DNA of 64,000 bases from Caldicellulosiruptor obsidiansis OB47 (GCF_000145215.1 NC_014392.1:489501-553500), one strand, 5' to 3'; positions 46,716 through 57,765 are shown, numbered from the stretch's first letter. The notes: a model not told the origin generated them from the letters alone. Numbers and translations are program-made.

Positions 46716-47507
46716 TTGAGAGTCAAAATACTTATTAACAACTGGACATTTAAAGGTGGGTATTTAGCAGAACATGGTCTTTCGCTTTTTATTGAAAAGG
46801 ATGGGAAAAAGATTTTGTTTGATTGTGGGCAAACAAATGCTATTTTGAAAAACATTGAGAAAATGGGTGTGGGTTTTGATTTTGATGCTGTGGTCCTTAG
46901 CCATGCTCATTATGATCACACAGGCGGACTTAAATTTCTTATTGAAAAAACAAGTTGTCCTATTTGGGTGCACACAGGGTTTTTCGAAAAAAAGTTTGCA
47001 AAAAGAGAAGGCGAGTATAAATTTATAGGTGAAAATTTTGAAAAGCTTGATATGTCAAAGTTTAAGATTGTCGATAAAGATGTCTATGAGATATTTGATG
47101 GTATTTTTATGGTGAATGTTACCTCAGGTAAGGAATCTGATGAGTTTTATATTCTCAAAGATGATCGGTTTCAAAGTGATTTGTTTTTAGAAGAACAGTC
47201 GCTGGTGATAAAGGAAGATGGGAAAATTGCTGTGATTGTTGGCTGCAGTCACAATGGAATTGAGAATATTATAGAAAAAGTAGAAAAATATTTTTCTCAG
47301 AACATCTTTGCAGTTATTGGTGGTTTTCATTCAAAAGACTTTCGACAAGATGATTTGCAAAGGCTTTGTCAGTTTTTCAGGGAAAAGAAAATCTATAAAC
47401 TTGTACCTCTTCACTGTTCTGGTATAGAGACATTAATTTATTTTGCAGGCAATCTTCCAAATAAGCTTAAGATTTGTGGTGTAGGAGATGAGATTGAAAT
47501 ATGCTAA
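46716..47507 (+). CDS. MBL-fold metallohydrolase (dihydropterin-type synthase family)
   Basis: 263 residues from TTG 46716 with GAGGGG upstream. It has the metallo-beta-lactamase motif SHAHYDHTGGL, a later VGCSHNGIENI, and LVPLHCSG at the end, together supplying the two-metal site. Layout and the start ILINNWTFKGGYLAEHGLSLFIE match the family that includes the enzyme annotated as dihydropterin ribofuranosylaminobenzene phosphate synthase in methanogens. In Firmicutes the reaction is unknown. It is cytoplasmic and probably co-transcribed with the amidohydrolase. Confidence 0.88.
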   Translation: MRVKILINNWTFKGGYLAEHGLSLFIEKDGKKILFDCGQTNAILKNIEKMGVGFDFDAVVLSHAHYDHTGGLKFLIEKTSCPIWVHTGFFEKKFAKREGEYKFIGENFEKLDMSKFKIVDKDVYEIFDGIFMVNVTSGKESDEFYILKDDRFQSDLFLEEQSLVIKEDGKIAVIVGCSHNGIENIIEKVEKYFSQNIFAVIGGFHSKDFRQDDLQRLCQFFREKKIYKLVPLHCSGIETLIYFAGNLPNKLKICGVGDEIEIC

Positions 47508-47581
47508 AATGTATTATGCTAAATACTAATTCAATGAAGTCTTCATAAATTTAACTTATTCTAAAAGGGTGAAAATCCAAC

Positions 47582-48382
47582 ATGAAAGCAAATTTTTGGC
47601 TAAACAAGACAGTTATCATCACAGGGGCAACATCAGGTTTGGGGAAGGCAATAACAAAGATTTTGCTTGAAAAAGGTGCGAAAGTTGTTGCTATTTCAAG
47701 GTCAGAAGAGTCATTAAAAGGGCTTAAAAATGAGCTTGTAAGTTTTGCTGAAAATCTCTTTTTAATAAAGGCTGATGTAACTGTTAAGAAAGATTGTAAA
47801 TATATTTTTAAAACTGTAGAAGATGAGCTGAAAACAGCAGATTTATTAATTAACAACGCAGGTGTTGGTTTGAGATGTGAGGTTGAAGAAATAGATGAGC
47901 TTGATCTTAGAAAGGTATTTGATACCAACTTTTTTGGTGCTTTTTACATGATGCAGTATGGAATATCATTTTTTAAAAGACAAGGTAAAGGTACGATTGT
48001 AAATATTTGTTCGCTCGGTGTTAAAAGACCTGTTCCATTTACCGCAGGTTATACGGCTTCAAAAGCTGCTCTATCAACCTTAGCTGATGCTGCAAGACTT
48101 GAGCTTAAAAAAGATGGGATTTCTGTTTTGTGTGCATATCCGGGTTCAATTTCAACAGACTTTAGAAAAAATGCTTTGGGTAAGCCTTATCCTGAAAATG
48201 AAGTGAGGCTTTCCAGACTTTTGCCTGAGATTGCAGCAAAAAGAATTATAAGGGGAATTGAGAAGGGAAAAATAGAAATTTACACATCAAAAAAAGATTA
48301 TCTATTTATTCTTTTCACACGGCTTTTTCCAAGGCTTTCTGACAGGGTGGTTGAGAAAGCATTTGCAAAAAAACAGGAATAA
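47582..48382 (+). CDS. short-chain dehydrogenase/reductase
   Basis: 266 residues, ATG 47582 with a weak AAGGGTG site. Classical SDR: cofactor loop TGATSGLGKAI, NNAG (LLINNAGVGLR), and the active-site Ser in NICSLGVKRP with Y-x-x-x-K in YTASKAAL. AYPGSISTDF follows. The C-terminus has a basic and hydrophobic stretch (KKDYLFILFTRLFPRL) that could touch membranes, as in SDRs of lipid metabolism. NAD(P)H-dependent, substrate unknown. Confidence 0.9.
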   Translation: MKANFWLNKTVIITGATSGLGKAITKILLEKGAKVVAISRSEESLKGLKNELVSFAENLFLIKADVTVKKDCKYIFKTVEDELKTADLLINNAGVGLRCEVEEIDELDLRKVFDTNFFGAFYMMQYGISFFKRQGKGTIVNICSLGVKRPVPFTAGYTASKAALSTLADAARLELKKDGISVLCAYPGSISTDFRKNALGKPYPENEVRLSRLLPEIAAKRIIRGIEKGKIEIYTSKKDYLFILFTRLFPRLSDRVVEKAFAKKQE

Positions 48383-48483
48383 TTAAAATTAAAAATTATT
48401 TTTGCACTCAGTTTTCAACTAAGAAATTAGCGCTAATTAGCATTTAAAAAGATAGCGCATTACTGTAGGGGCACACAATTTCC

Positions 48484-48512
48484 TTGACACAAATAAAAAT
48501 ACATGCTAAAAT
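48484..48512 (+). promoter_or_regulatory. sigma-A promoter of the ilv-leu operon
   Basis: TTGACA at 48484-48489, 17-base spacer, TAAAAT at 48507-48512. It gives a leader of ~90 bases before ilvB. Confidence 0.85.
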
Positions 48513-48556
48513 AATTCAAAATTTCTTCTCAAGGCTGCAAGATTTAAAGAAATTAC

Positions 48557-48590
48557 GTCCGACAAGAAGGGTAGCATGGTCGGACTTTTC
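48557..48590 (+). promoter_or_regulatory. hairpin in the ilvB leader
   Basis: GTCCGAC (48557-48563) and GTCGGAC (48579-48585) form a perfect 7-bp stem with a 15-base loop, followed by TTTTCAT. It lies between the promoter and the ilvB ribosome-binding site (AAAGGGTGG) and could be an attenuator or an mRNA-stabilising stem. The AGGGTGG-ACCGCG element of T-box leaders is absent, and no leader peptide rich in Leu, Ile or Val codons was found. Confidence 0.5.
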
Positions 48591-48610
48591 ATATATAAAG
48601 GGTGGTTTTG

Positions 48611-50221
48611 ATGAAGGTAAAGATGACGGTAGCACGGGCAATGGTAGAGGTTTTAAAAAGTGAAGGTGTAGAGATAATCTTTGGTATTCCTGGCGCTGCA
48701 ATTTATCCATTTTATGATGCACTCTATAGCTCTGATATAAAGCATGTCCTTGTGAGAACAGAACAGGCAGCAGTTCATGAGGCGAGCGGATATGCACGTA
48801 CAACAGGAAAAGTAGGTGTGTGCGTTGCAACCTCTGGGCCTGGTGCTACAAATCTTATAACTGGTATCGCAACTGCATATATGGATTCAGTTCCTATAGT
48901 GGCAATTACAGGTCAGGTAAATTCAAGTTTAATTGGAAAAGATGTGTTTCAAGAAGTGGACATTACTGGAGCGACAGCTCCTTTTACCAAGCATAATTAT
49001 CTTGTGAAAGATCCTAAAAAAATTGTAAGAGTATTAAAGGAAGCTTTTTATATAGCTTCAACAGGAAGAAGAGGACCTGTTTTAGTAGATGTCCCCATAG
49101 ATGTTCAGATGCAGGAGATTGAATTTGAAATTCCGAGAGAAATTGAGATACCGGGTTACAAGCCGAGGGAAAAGGGGCATCCTTTACAAATAAAAAGGGC
49201 GGTAGAAGCTATAGAAGCTGCCAAAAAACCGGTTATATGCAGTGGTGGCGGTGTGATTGCTTCAAAGGCTTCTGAAGAATTAAGAATACTGGTTGAAAAG
49301 CAAAAGATTCCAGTTATTTCAACTTTAATGGGGATTGGAGCTATTTCGACAAATCATCCATACTATCTTGGTATGATTGGTTCACACGGGCAGAGAGAAG
49401 CAAATCTTGCTTTGAGACAGGCAGACCTTTTAATTGTGGTTGGAGCACGGCTTGCAGACAGAGCGTTAGGTGATACAAAGATTACTGACAATATGAAAAT
49501 TATCCATATAGATATTGACCCTGCTGAGATTGGTAAAAATGTTGATACTAATATCCCAATTGTTGGCGATGCAAAGTATGTTCTTTCAGAAATAAACAAG
49601 AGGATTTCAGAAAGAGAAGAATTCTGGGCTGCTGAGATAAAGGCGCAGAAGAAAATTCTGCCAGACGATGGAAAACTTCATCCCTATGATGTACTTCGTG
49701 AAATTTCAACTCAGTATGATGGAGAATATATAATCACAACAGATGTTGGTCAGCACCAGATATGGGCGGCACACCATTTGTATATAAAAAGACCGGGAAC
49801 TTTTATTACATCAGGTGGACTTGGAACAATGGGATATGGTGTTCCAGCAGCGATTGGTGCGAAGTTTGGAAGTCCAGATGATGAGGTTATTGCAATAACC
49901 GGGGATGGAAGTTTTCAGATGCTTATGCAAGAGCTTGCAACAATAAAAAGAGAACAGGTGCCGGTTAAAATTGTTCTGTTCAACAACACAAGGCTTGGAA
50001 TGGTATATGAACTTCAGAAGAGAAGATGCACAGGCAGATTTATAGCAACATGCCTGGATGGTAACCCTGACTTTATGATATTGGCAAAGGCATATGGAAT
50101 TGAAGGTATGAGGCTTGAAAGCAAGGAAAAGTTAAAAGAAGCTATTTCGGTTATGAAGAGTTATAAAGGACCATTTTTGCTTGAGGTTGTAACAGACCCT
50201 GATGAGCCGACTATACCTTAA
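48611..50221 (+). CDS. ilvB: acetolactate synthase large subunit
   Basis: 536 residues from ATG 48611 (GGGTGG upstream; in-frame GTG 48602 is less likely). It is thiamine-diphosphate dependent and condenses two pyruvates, or pyruvate with 2-oxobutyrate, in the first common step of Val, Leu and Ile synthesis. The catalytic Glu lies in RTEQAAVHEASGYAR. TSGPGATNLITGIA and the ThDP-binding GDGSFQMLMQELATIKREQVP to NN motif are present. The FAD region is GVIASKASEELR onward. At ~536 residues it is slightly shorter than the usual ~560-590. ilvN follows after 52 bases. Confidence 0.96.
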   Translation: MKVKMTVARAMVEVLKSEGVEIIFGIPGAAIYPFYDALYSSDIKHVLVRTEQAAVHEASGYARTTGKVGVCVATSGPGATNLITGIATAYMDSVPIVAITGQVNSSLIGKDVFQEVDITGATAPFTKHNYLVKDPKKIVRVLKEAFYIASTGRRGPVLVDVPIDVQMQEIEFEIPREIEIPGYKPREKGHPLQIKRAVEAIEAAKKPVICSGGGVIASKASEELRILVEKQKIPVISTLMGIGAISTNHPYYLGMIGSHGQREANLALRQADLLIVVGARLADRALGDTKITDNMKIIHIDIDPAEIGKNVDTNIPIVGDAKYVLSEINKRISEREEFWAAEIKAQKKILPDDGKLHPYDVLREISTQYDGEYIITTDVGQHQIWAAHHLYIKRPGTFITSGGLGTMGYGVPAAIGAKFGSPDDEVIAITGDGSFQMLMQELATIKREQVPVKIVLFNNTRLGMVYELQKRRCTGRFIATCLDGNPDFMILAKAYGIEGMRLESKEKLKEAISVMKSYKGPFLLEVVTDPDEPTIP

Positions 50222-50273
50222 GGATTTGAGTGAGCTTAGATAAAAATTTTTGGTGATAGGGGGATGCAAGAAG

Positions 50274-51789
<1,516 letters not shown>

Positions 51790-51805
51790 AGGTGAGGGGT
51801 TCTGA

Positions 51806-53329
51806 ATGGGAAACAGAGTTATAAAAATTTTTGATACAACACTCAGAGATGGTGAGCAAACACCAGGTGTGTCTCTCAACGTCAATGAAAAACTGCAGAT
51901 TGCCAAACAGCTTGAAAAACTCAAAGTTGATGTGATAGAAGCAGGTTTTGCAATAGCATCTCCAGGTGATTTTGAAGCAATAAAAGTAATATCTGAAAAT
52001 ATAAAAGATGCAGTTATAGTATCTCTGGCGCGAGCAGTAGAAAAGGACATAGACAGAGCTTATGAAGCACTCAAAAACGCGCAAGCGCCGAGGATTCACA
52101 CCTTCATTGCAACAAGTGATATTCATATGAAATACAAGCTCAAGATGACAGAAGAGGAAGTACTTGAGAGAGCAGTTGCAATGGTAAAATATGCAAAAAA
52201 ATATGTGTCAGATGTAGAGTTTTCTTGCGAAGATGCAACAAGAACAAGAATTGAATTTTTGATAAAAGTATTTGATGCAGTTATAAAAGCTGGTGCAACA
52301 GTAATAAACATTCCCGACACAGTTGGCTACACAACACCAGAAGAGATGAAAAGAATTATAAGGGCTATAAAAGAAAACATTCCTGACATTGACAAGGTTC
52401 AAATTTCAGTTCACTGCCATAACGACTTAGGACTTGCTGTTGCAAATTCACTGGCTGCTGTTGAAGAAGGTGTTCACCAGGTTGAATGTACGATAAACGG
52501 TCTTGGAGAAAGAGCAGGTAATGCTGCTTTAGAAGAAATTGTAATGGCTCTTAAAACAAGAAAAGATTTCTATAATGTTGATGTTTTGATTGACACAACT
52601 CAGATTTACAGAACAAGCAAACTTGTATCATCACTCACAGGTATATTTGTTCAGCCAAACAAAGCAATTGTTGGAGCAAATGCATTTGCGCATGAATCTG
52701 GTATACATCAGCATGGAGTACTTTCAGAAAGGTCTACTTATGAGATTATTGATCCTGTTTCAATTGGTCTTCCTAAAAACAGGATGGTTTTAGGCAAGCA
52801 TTCAGGTCGTCATGCATTTGAAGAAAGGTTAAAAGAGCTTGGATACACTGACCTTACAAGAGAAGAGATTGATGCTGCATTTGAAAAGTTTAAAGTTTTG
52901 GCAGACAAAAAGAAGGTTGTGCTTGACAAAGACATAGAAGCACTTTTAGAGCAAAAATCCCTCAATATCCCAGAGACATACGAGCTTATTAAGTTCCAGA
53001 TTATAAGCGGAAATGACTTGATCTCAACAGCATCTGTCAAGATAAAGTCCGGAGAAGAAGAGTTTGAAGAGGCGGCAACAGGTGATGGTCCTGTTGATGC
53101 AATCTTTAAGGCAATAGATAGAATAACAGGACTTCAGGTTGAACTTGACGATTATAGTATAAAAGCTGTGACACAAGGTAAAGATGCTCTTGGCGAGGTA
53201 ACAGTCAGAATTAAGAAAGACGGCAAGGCTTTCTTGGGTCGAGGACTTTCGACCGATATTTTAGAAGCAAGTGCCAAAGCGTATGTAAATGCTATAAATA
53301 AGATGCTGTATAAAATTTCAGAAGAGTAA
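51806..53329 (+). CDS. leuA: 2-isopropylmalate synthase
   Basis: 507 residues, ATG 51806 with GGTGAGGGG upstream, 16 bases after ilvC. It condenses 2-oxoisovalerate with acetyl-CoA in the first leucine-specific step. The barrel has [21 protein letters not shown] (metal-binding Asp and catalytic Arg), [20 protein letters not shown], and [14 protein letters not shown]. The C-terminal ~120 residues are the LeuA allosteric domain ([21 protein letters not shown]) that binds leucine. leuB, leuC and leuD are not in the window. Confidence 0.96.
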   Translation: MGNRVIKIFDTTLRDGEQTPGVSLNVNEKLQIAKQLEKLKVDVIEAGFAIASPGDFEAIKVISENIKDAVIVSLARAVEKDIDRAYEALKNAQAPRIHTFIATSDIHMKYKLKMTEEEVLERAVAMVKYAKKYVSDVEFSCEDATRTRIEFLIKVFDAVIKAGATVINIPDTVGYTTPEEMKRIIRAIKENIPDIDKVQISVHCHNDLGLAVANSLAAVEEGVHQVECTINGLGERAGNAALEEIVMALKTRKDFYNVDVLIDTTQIYRTSKLVSSLTGIFVQPNKAIVGANAFAHESGIHQHGVLSERSTYEIIDPVSIGLPKNRMVLGKHSGRHAFEERLKELGYTDLTREEIDAAFEKFKVLADKKKVVLDKDIEALLEQKSLNIPETYELIKFQIISGNDLISTASVKIKSGEEEFEEAATGDGPVDAIFKAIDRITGLQVELDDYSIKAVTQGKDALGEVTVRIKKDGKAFLGRGLSTDILEASAKAYVNAINKMLYKISEE

Positions 53330-53408
53330 AATTGACTCTTTACAATTTTACAAATTGGGTTTAAAATAATTAGCAAATAAAATTTTAAGGGTCAAAGGGG
53401 TGCAAAAA

Positions 53409-53573
53409 ATGATAATACGAATATGCGGCGCAATCACAATAATTGGCATTATTTCGATAATTAGAAAGAGAATAATTAGATTGATTTATAAAATTTCATA
53501 TGCCGCATTGCACCCATTTTGGCCTGTGTATGATCAAAGAGGTTTTTTGAAAAGACCCTTAGGGCATGGTTGA
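53409..53573 (+). CDS. small ORF between leuA and cimA, unknown
   Basis: 54 codons from ATG 53409 with AAAGGGG 8 bases upstream and a terminator ~40 bases after the stop. The sequence MIIRICGAITIIGIISIIRK starts with a short hydrophobic stretch; it then has Arg-rich IIRLIYKISYAALHPFWPVY and ends DQRGFLKRPLGHG. It might be a tiny membrane protein. The same DNA also has short inverted repeats (ATGCGGC / GCCGCAT), so an RNA role is an alternative. I do not know the family. Confidence 0.45.
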   Translation: MIIRICGAITIIGIISIIRKRIIRLIYKISYAALHPFWPVYDQRGFLKRPLGHG

Positions 53574-53614
53574 ATTGATAAAGAGTTTTGTTTCGAATGA
53601 GTTTTGAGTTTTAA

Positions 53615-53650
53615 AGCCCAGCCTAAAAAATCACAGGCTGGGCTTTTTTG
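53615..53650 (+). terminator. intrinsic terminator upstream of cimA
   Basis: AGCCCAGCCT / AGGCTGGGCT perfect 10-bp stem with a 10-base loop and T6 after it. It ends the ilv-leu transcript or acts as an attenuator for cimA, which starts 25 bases later. Confidence 0.92.
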
Positions 53651-53674
53651 ATATCAAAAAGGAGGGAAAACAAA

Positions 53675-55252
53675 GTGGAAGATAATAAGACAATCATCAT
53701 CTATGATTCGACTTTAAGAGATGGAGCTCAGGCAGGTGGAATTTCATATACTCTGGAAGATAAACTCAAAATTGTAGAAAGACTTGACAAGTTTGGTGTG
53801 AAATTTATTGAGGCAGGCAATCCGGGTTCTAACATCAAAGACCAGGAGTTTTTTGCAAGGGTAAAACAAATGAAGCTTAAAAATGCAAAGCTCATCGCCT
53901 TTGGTTCAACAAGGCGAGTGGGCATTGACGTGAAAGATGACCCAAACATTCAATCATTAATTGCAGCTGATACTGAAGCTGTTGCGATTTTTGGAAAGTC
54001 ATGGGATTTTCATGTAATAGAAGTGCTAAGAACAACAGAAGATGAGAATCTTCAAATGATTTATGATACAATAAAATATTTAAAGTCCTTGGGCAAATAC
54101 GTTGTATTTGATGCTGAACACTTTTTTGATGGTTATAAGAATAACAAAAAGTATGCATTGGAAACTTTAAAAGTTGCAAAAGAAGCCGGGGCAGATTCTT
54201 TAGACCTTTGTGATACAAACGGTGGTACTTTCCCAATGGATATTTATAACATCACTAAGGAAGTTGTTGAGATGTTTCCTGGGACATTGATTGGAATTCA
54301 CTGTCACAACGATACTGGTATGGCTGTTGCAAACTCAATCATGGCAGTTTTGGCAGGTGCTCGCCAAGTACAAGGGACTATAAATGGATATGGCGAAAGA
54401 TGTGGTAATGCAGATCTTATCACACTAATTCCTAATCTTCAGTTAAAACTTGGGTTTAAATGTATCCCTGATGAGAATATAAAACACCTTACATCTCTTT
54501 CAAGGTATGTTGCAGAGATTGCCAACATGATTCCAAACGAAAGAGCACCATATGTTGGAGCGTATGCATTTACTCACAAGGCCGGAATGCACATTGATGC
54601 TGTCAAGAAAAATCCAGCTTCGTTTGAGCATATCAATCCTGAAGTTGTTGGAAATACAAGAAGGATAGTGTTGTCTGAGGTTGCAGGAAGAGCTACAATT
54701 CTTGACAAGATTCGAGAGATTGACCCGACAGTTACAAAAGACTCACCTGTTACAAAAGAGATTATTGATGAGCTAAAGCGTTTAGAAAATGAAGGGTACC
54801 AGTTTGAGTCAGCAGAAGCCTCATTTGAGATGCTAATTAGGAAAAAGCTTGGGCTTTATGAGCCATTTTTTACTCTCAAAGAGTTTAAGGTTTTAATTAA
54901 CGAGCCGGCGGTGGAGTACAGTTCATCTGCAATTGTCAAAATTGCAGTAGATGGTGTTACAGCAATCACTGCTGCAGAAGGTGATGGTCCTGTTCATGCC
55001 TTAGATAGTGCTTTGAGAAAGGCTTTGGAAAAATTCTACCCAGAGCTCAAAGAGGTTCATCTTGTTGACTATAAAGTGCGAGTACTGAATGCAGAGACTG
55101 CAACTGCTGCAAAAGTAAGAGTTCTGATTGAGTCAACAGACGGAAAAGACACATGGTCAACTGTAGGTGTTTCAACCGACATTGTAAATGCAAGCTGGAT
55201 TGCGCTTGTGGATTCACTGGAGTACAAGCTTTGCAAGGAAAAAGTTAAGTAA
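53675..55252 (+). CDS. cimA: (R)-citramalate synthase
   Basis: 525 residues from GTG 53675 with AGGAGGG upstream (ATG 53648 lies inside the terminator and is unlikely). It condenses pyruvate and acetyl-CoA to citramalate, giving 2-oxobutyrate for isoleucine without threonine. It has YDSTLRDGAQAGGISYTLEDKL, DLCDTNGGTFPMDI, HCHNDTGMAVANSIMAVLAGA and GYGERCGNADLITLIPNLQLK. The N-terminal pattern is that of the bacterial CimA group and not of LeuA. The C-terminal regulatory domain (AEGDGPVHALDSALRKALEKF) should bind isoleucine. Confidence 0.93.
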   Translation: MEDNKTIIIYDSTLRDGAQAGGISYTLEDKLKIVERLDKFGVKFIEAGNPGSNIKDQEFFARVKQMKLKNAKLIAFGSTRRVGIDVKDDPNIQSLIAADTEAVAIFGKSWDFHVIEVLRTTEDENLQMIYDTIKYLKSLGKYVVFDAEHFFDGYKNNKKYALETLKVAKEAGADSLDLCDTNGGTFPMDIYNITKEVVEMFPGTLIGIHCHNDTGMAVANSIMAVLAGARQVQGTINGYGERCGNADLITLIPNLQLKLGFKCIPDENIKHLTSLSRYVAEIANMIPNERAPYVGAYAFTHKAGMHIDAVKKNPASFEHINPEVVGNTRRIVLSEVAGRATILDKIREIDPTVTKDSPVTKEIIDELKRLENEGYQFESAEASFEMLIRKKLGLYEPFFTLKEFKVLINEPAVEYSSSAIVKIAVDGVTAITAAEGDGPVHALDSALRKALEKFYPELKEVHLVDYKVRVLNAETATAAKVRVLIESTDGKDTWSTVGVSTDIVNASWIALVDSLEYKLCKEKVK

Positions 55253-55303
55253 AATTAAATTTTTTTAGAAATTATGGGCAAGACAAATCAAAACCATATA
55301 TTG

Positions 55304-55352
55304 TAAGAAGGGGGGTTATCTAATTATCTTTTTAACAGCCCCCTTCTTAATT
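55304..55352 (+). terminator. intrinsic terminator after cimA
   Basis: AAGAAGGGGG and CCCCCTTCTT form a strong GC-rich stem with a ~23-base loop, followed by AATTTG. The T-tail is poor, so efficiency is uncertain. Confidence 0.6.
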
Positions 55353-55567
55353 TGAAAACTTATACGGTCTTATGAACATCTGGGTCCAGTGCAAAACTCC
55401 CTTGTTGTTTTTGGCAACCCAAACACCACTTTCAGTAAAAGAGGAGTTTTAGGATATTTGCTCTGTGATTTCTTTAAAAACCTAATTAAAAATCTATTTT
55501 AAAAACCTCAAAATCGTGGTATTATTATAAAAGTAAATCTAATTTCAAAAAGGGAGGCAAAGATAAA

Positions 55568-55741
55568 ATGGCATATTACATCACAGATGATTGTATTTCA
55601 TGCGGCGCATGTGAGAGTGAATGCCCTGTTCAGTGCATATCCCCTGGCGATGGGAAGTATGTCATCAACGAAGAACAATGCATCTCATGCGGTGCATGCG
55701 CAAATGTATGTCCAGTTGATGCTCCAAAGCCAAGAGATTAG
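55568..55741 (+). CDS. 2[4Fe-4S] ferredoxin
   Basis: 57 residues from ATG 55568 (GGGAGGC upstream). It has two cluster motifs, CISCGACESECPVQCIS and CISCGACANVCPVDAP, the classic clostridial-type layout C-x2-C-x2-C-x3-CP twice. It is a small cytoplasmic electron carrier, for example between pyruvate ferredoxin oxidoreductase and hydrogenase. It is likely monocistronic and strongly expressed. Confidence 0.95.
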   Translation: MAYYITDDCISCGACESECPVQCISPGDGKYVINEEQCISCGACANVCPVDAPKPRD

Positions 55742-55853
55742 TTTTTAAATACTCATGACCGGGTATAAAATCAAGTGCCCGGTCTTTAAATTGTAAATTG
55801 AAATAAGATTTAAAGATAATTATGCGTATACGAAAGGAAGGGCGAAAAAGAAA

Positions 55854-56411
55854 TTGAACAGGATTTTTGTTCCGCTTCAAAGTCCTGAAGAGATAAAAAG
55901 TCTAAGATGTGGTCAAGAAATTTTGGTGAGCGGTAAACTTTTTGTTGCAAGGGACGCCGCTCACAAAAGGCTTTTTGAAATGATTCAAAAAGGAAGTAAA
56001 ATCCCAATAGATTTTAAAAACGGTGCGATATATTACATGGGTCCCTGTCCTGAAAAGCCAGGTGAAGTAATAGGACCATGTGGCCCCACAACAGCAGGCA
56101 GGATGGATGTATTTACTCCCATGATGCTTGAGCTTGGGATAAAGGTTTTGATTGGTAAGGGAAAAAGAAATGAGGCTGTAAAAGAGGCAATTAAAAAACA
56201 CGGTAGCATTTATCTTGCCACATTTGGTGGTGCTGCAGTTTTGATTCAAAGCTGTGTCAAATCTCAAAGAATAGTTATGTTTGAAGACCTTGGTGCAGAG
56301 GCAATTCGTGAGATTGAAGTGGAAAATTTACCCTGCATTGTTGCAATAGATAGTCAAGGGGAAGATATATATGAAGTTGGACCAAGAGAGTATGCGCAAG
56401 ATTTTAGATAA
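55854..56411 (+). CDS. class I fumarate hydratase, beta subunit
   Basis: 185 residues from TTG 55854 (GGAAGGG upstream). It matches the C-terminal (beta) domain of iron-sulfur fumarases and tartrate dehydratases: GKLFVARDAAHKRLFE, YYMGPCPEKPGEVIGPCGPTTAGRMD and VMFEDLGAEAIREIEVENLPCIVAID. The alpha subunit, which holds the 4Fe-4S cluster, is not adjacent, so it must be encoded elsewhere. Its end overlaps the decarboxylase start by 20 bases. Confidence 0.92.
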   Translation: MNRIFVPLQSPEEIKSLRCGQEILVSGKLFVARDAAHKRLFEMIQKGSKIPIDFKNGAIYYMGPCPEKPGEVIGPCGPTTAGRMDVFTPMMLELGIKVLIGKGKRNEAVKEAIKKHGSIYLATFGGAAVLIQSCVKSQRIVMFEDLGAEAIREIEVENLPCIVAIDSQGEDIYEVGPREYAQDFR

Positions 56412-57765
56412 TCTTAAGATTTTCAGTGCTCTTAAGAGTTACAATTTTTTGCGTCTTCACATGCCAGGTCACAAAGGTAAAGAAGAGATTTTCCCAGATG
56501 CAATTAAAAATATATTTCCCAGCTTTGATGTCACAGAAACCTTCTGTACAGACAACTTATTGGACCCAAAAGGTTATATAAAGGAATTTTTAGATGGGAT
56601 AAACGAGTTTTTTGGATCAAATTATAGTTTTTTGTCTCTTCAGGGTTCAACACACCTTCTGCAAGCCTCAATTGCTGCATTTTCAAATCCGTATGACGGT
56701 ATACTTATAAATAGAGATGCTCACAAAAGCATATATAATATTGCAAAGATTTTAAAACTTGACATAGAATATATATATCCACAGTACGATGATTCTTTAG
56801 GAATATTTACATATATCGACGAAAAACACTTTGAAAGTGTCCTTCAAACTTCAAAATCTCAAATTGTTGTAATAACCTCACCATCATATTATAGCATTGA
56901 GCAGAATGTACAAGCGCTCTCAGATATAGCAAAGAAATATCAAAAAAAGCTCATAGTTGACCAAGCTCACGGCGGTTATTACAAATTTGCAGGGAAAAAA
57001 ACAGCACTGGATTTGGGGGCTGACATATGCATTTTGAGTCTTCACAAAACATTGCCATGTCCAAACCAGTCTGCACTGCTTTTGTCTAATTTATCAAATA
57101 ACGATAATAAAAAACTTTCTGCTTATTTAGGTTATCTTCATACAACAAGTCCGTCGTATGTGCTGCTTGCTTGGAGTGAGTATGGCATAGAGTTTTCAAA
57201 AATGTTTGGCAGACAGCTTTTTAAAGAGCTTGAAGGAAAACTTGAAAAGCTGTGCAAGCCAGTCTTGGAGTATACAAACTATGTCTACAGAGATGTAGAT
57301 GTTTTAAAACTTCTTTTGAACTTTGGCAAAGCGGGGAAAAATCAAAGTTTTGTAAAAAATCTTTTGGAGAGGTATTCTATTGTTCCAGAGCTTTTTGACC
57401 AAAATAGGATTCTATTTTATTTTTCTCTGGTGGATGCTCTTTTTAATTTTGAAATCTTGGAAAGCTTTTTTTATGATATAATAAAAGAAAAAGGAAAAAG
57501 AGAACTTGAGAAAAAGTTTTTATCACCGCCGAGACCGAAAAAGGTTTTAAAAATATACCAAGTTGACAACGCGAAAAAAAGAAGGGTAAAAATTTATGAG
57601 GCAGAGGGGTTTGTATGTGCACAGGCAATTATTCCTTACCCGCCGGGGTTTCCGGTTGTTGTTGAGGGTGAAGTCATAGATAAGGATACCATAGAATATT
57701 TACAGGAGCTTTTTGGCAAGGAATTTATCAAAGAAAATGAGGTTGATGTGATTGAGGAAGGGTAA
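56392..57765 (+). CDS. PLP-dependent Orn/Lys/Arg decarboxylase family protein (YaaO-like)
   Basis: 457 residues from ATG 56392; an in-frame ATG at 56371 lies deeper in the fumarase gene. Fold type I with RLHMPGHKG, SLQGSTHLLQASIAA, VDQAHGGYYKF and the PLP lysine in LSLHKTLPCPNQ. Length and the short C-terminal part (PPRPKKVLK, then PYPPGFPVVVEGE) match the small family that stands before tmk in Bacillus (yaaO). Lysine or arginine decarboxylation for polyamines is the usual guess, unproven for this branch. The stop overlaps the tmk start by 14 bases. Confidence 0.9.
   Translation: MRKILDNLKIFSALKSYNFLRLHMPGHKGKEEIFPDAIKNIFPSFDVTETFCTDNLLDPKGYIKEFLDGINEFFGSNYSFLSLQGSTHLLQASIAAFSNPYDGILINRDAHKSIYNIAKILKLDIEYIYPQYDDSLGIFTYIDEKHFESVLQTSKSQIVVITSPSYYSIEQNVQALSDIAKKYQKKLIVDQAHGGYYKFAGKKTALDLGADICILSLHKTLPCPNQSALLLSNLSNNDNKKLSAYLGYLHTTSPSYVLLAWSEYGIEFSKMFGRQLFKELEGKLEKLCKPVLEYTNYVYRDVDVLKLLLNFGKAGKNQSFVKNLLERYSIVPELFDQNRILFYFSLVDALFNFEILESFFYDIIKEKGKRELEKKFLSPPRPKKVLKIYQVDNAKKRRVKIYEAEGFVCAQAIIPYPPGFPVVVEGEVIDKDTIEYLQELFGKEFIKENEVDVIEEG

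Noticed and set aside
48513-48610. T-box riboswitch before ilvB
   Set aside because: The leader is only ~90 bases and lacks the AGGGTGG-ACCGCG antiterminator element and a specifier stem.
56371-57765. Decarboxylase as a full biodegradative lysine or arginine decarboxylase
   Set aside because: The protein lacks the N-terminal receiver-like wing domain and is ~250 residues shorter; it fits the small YaaO-like group.
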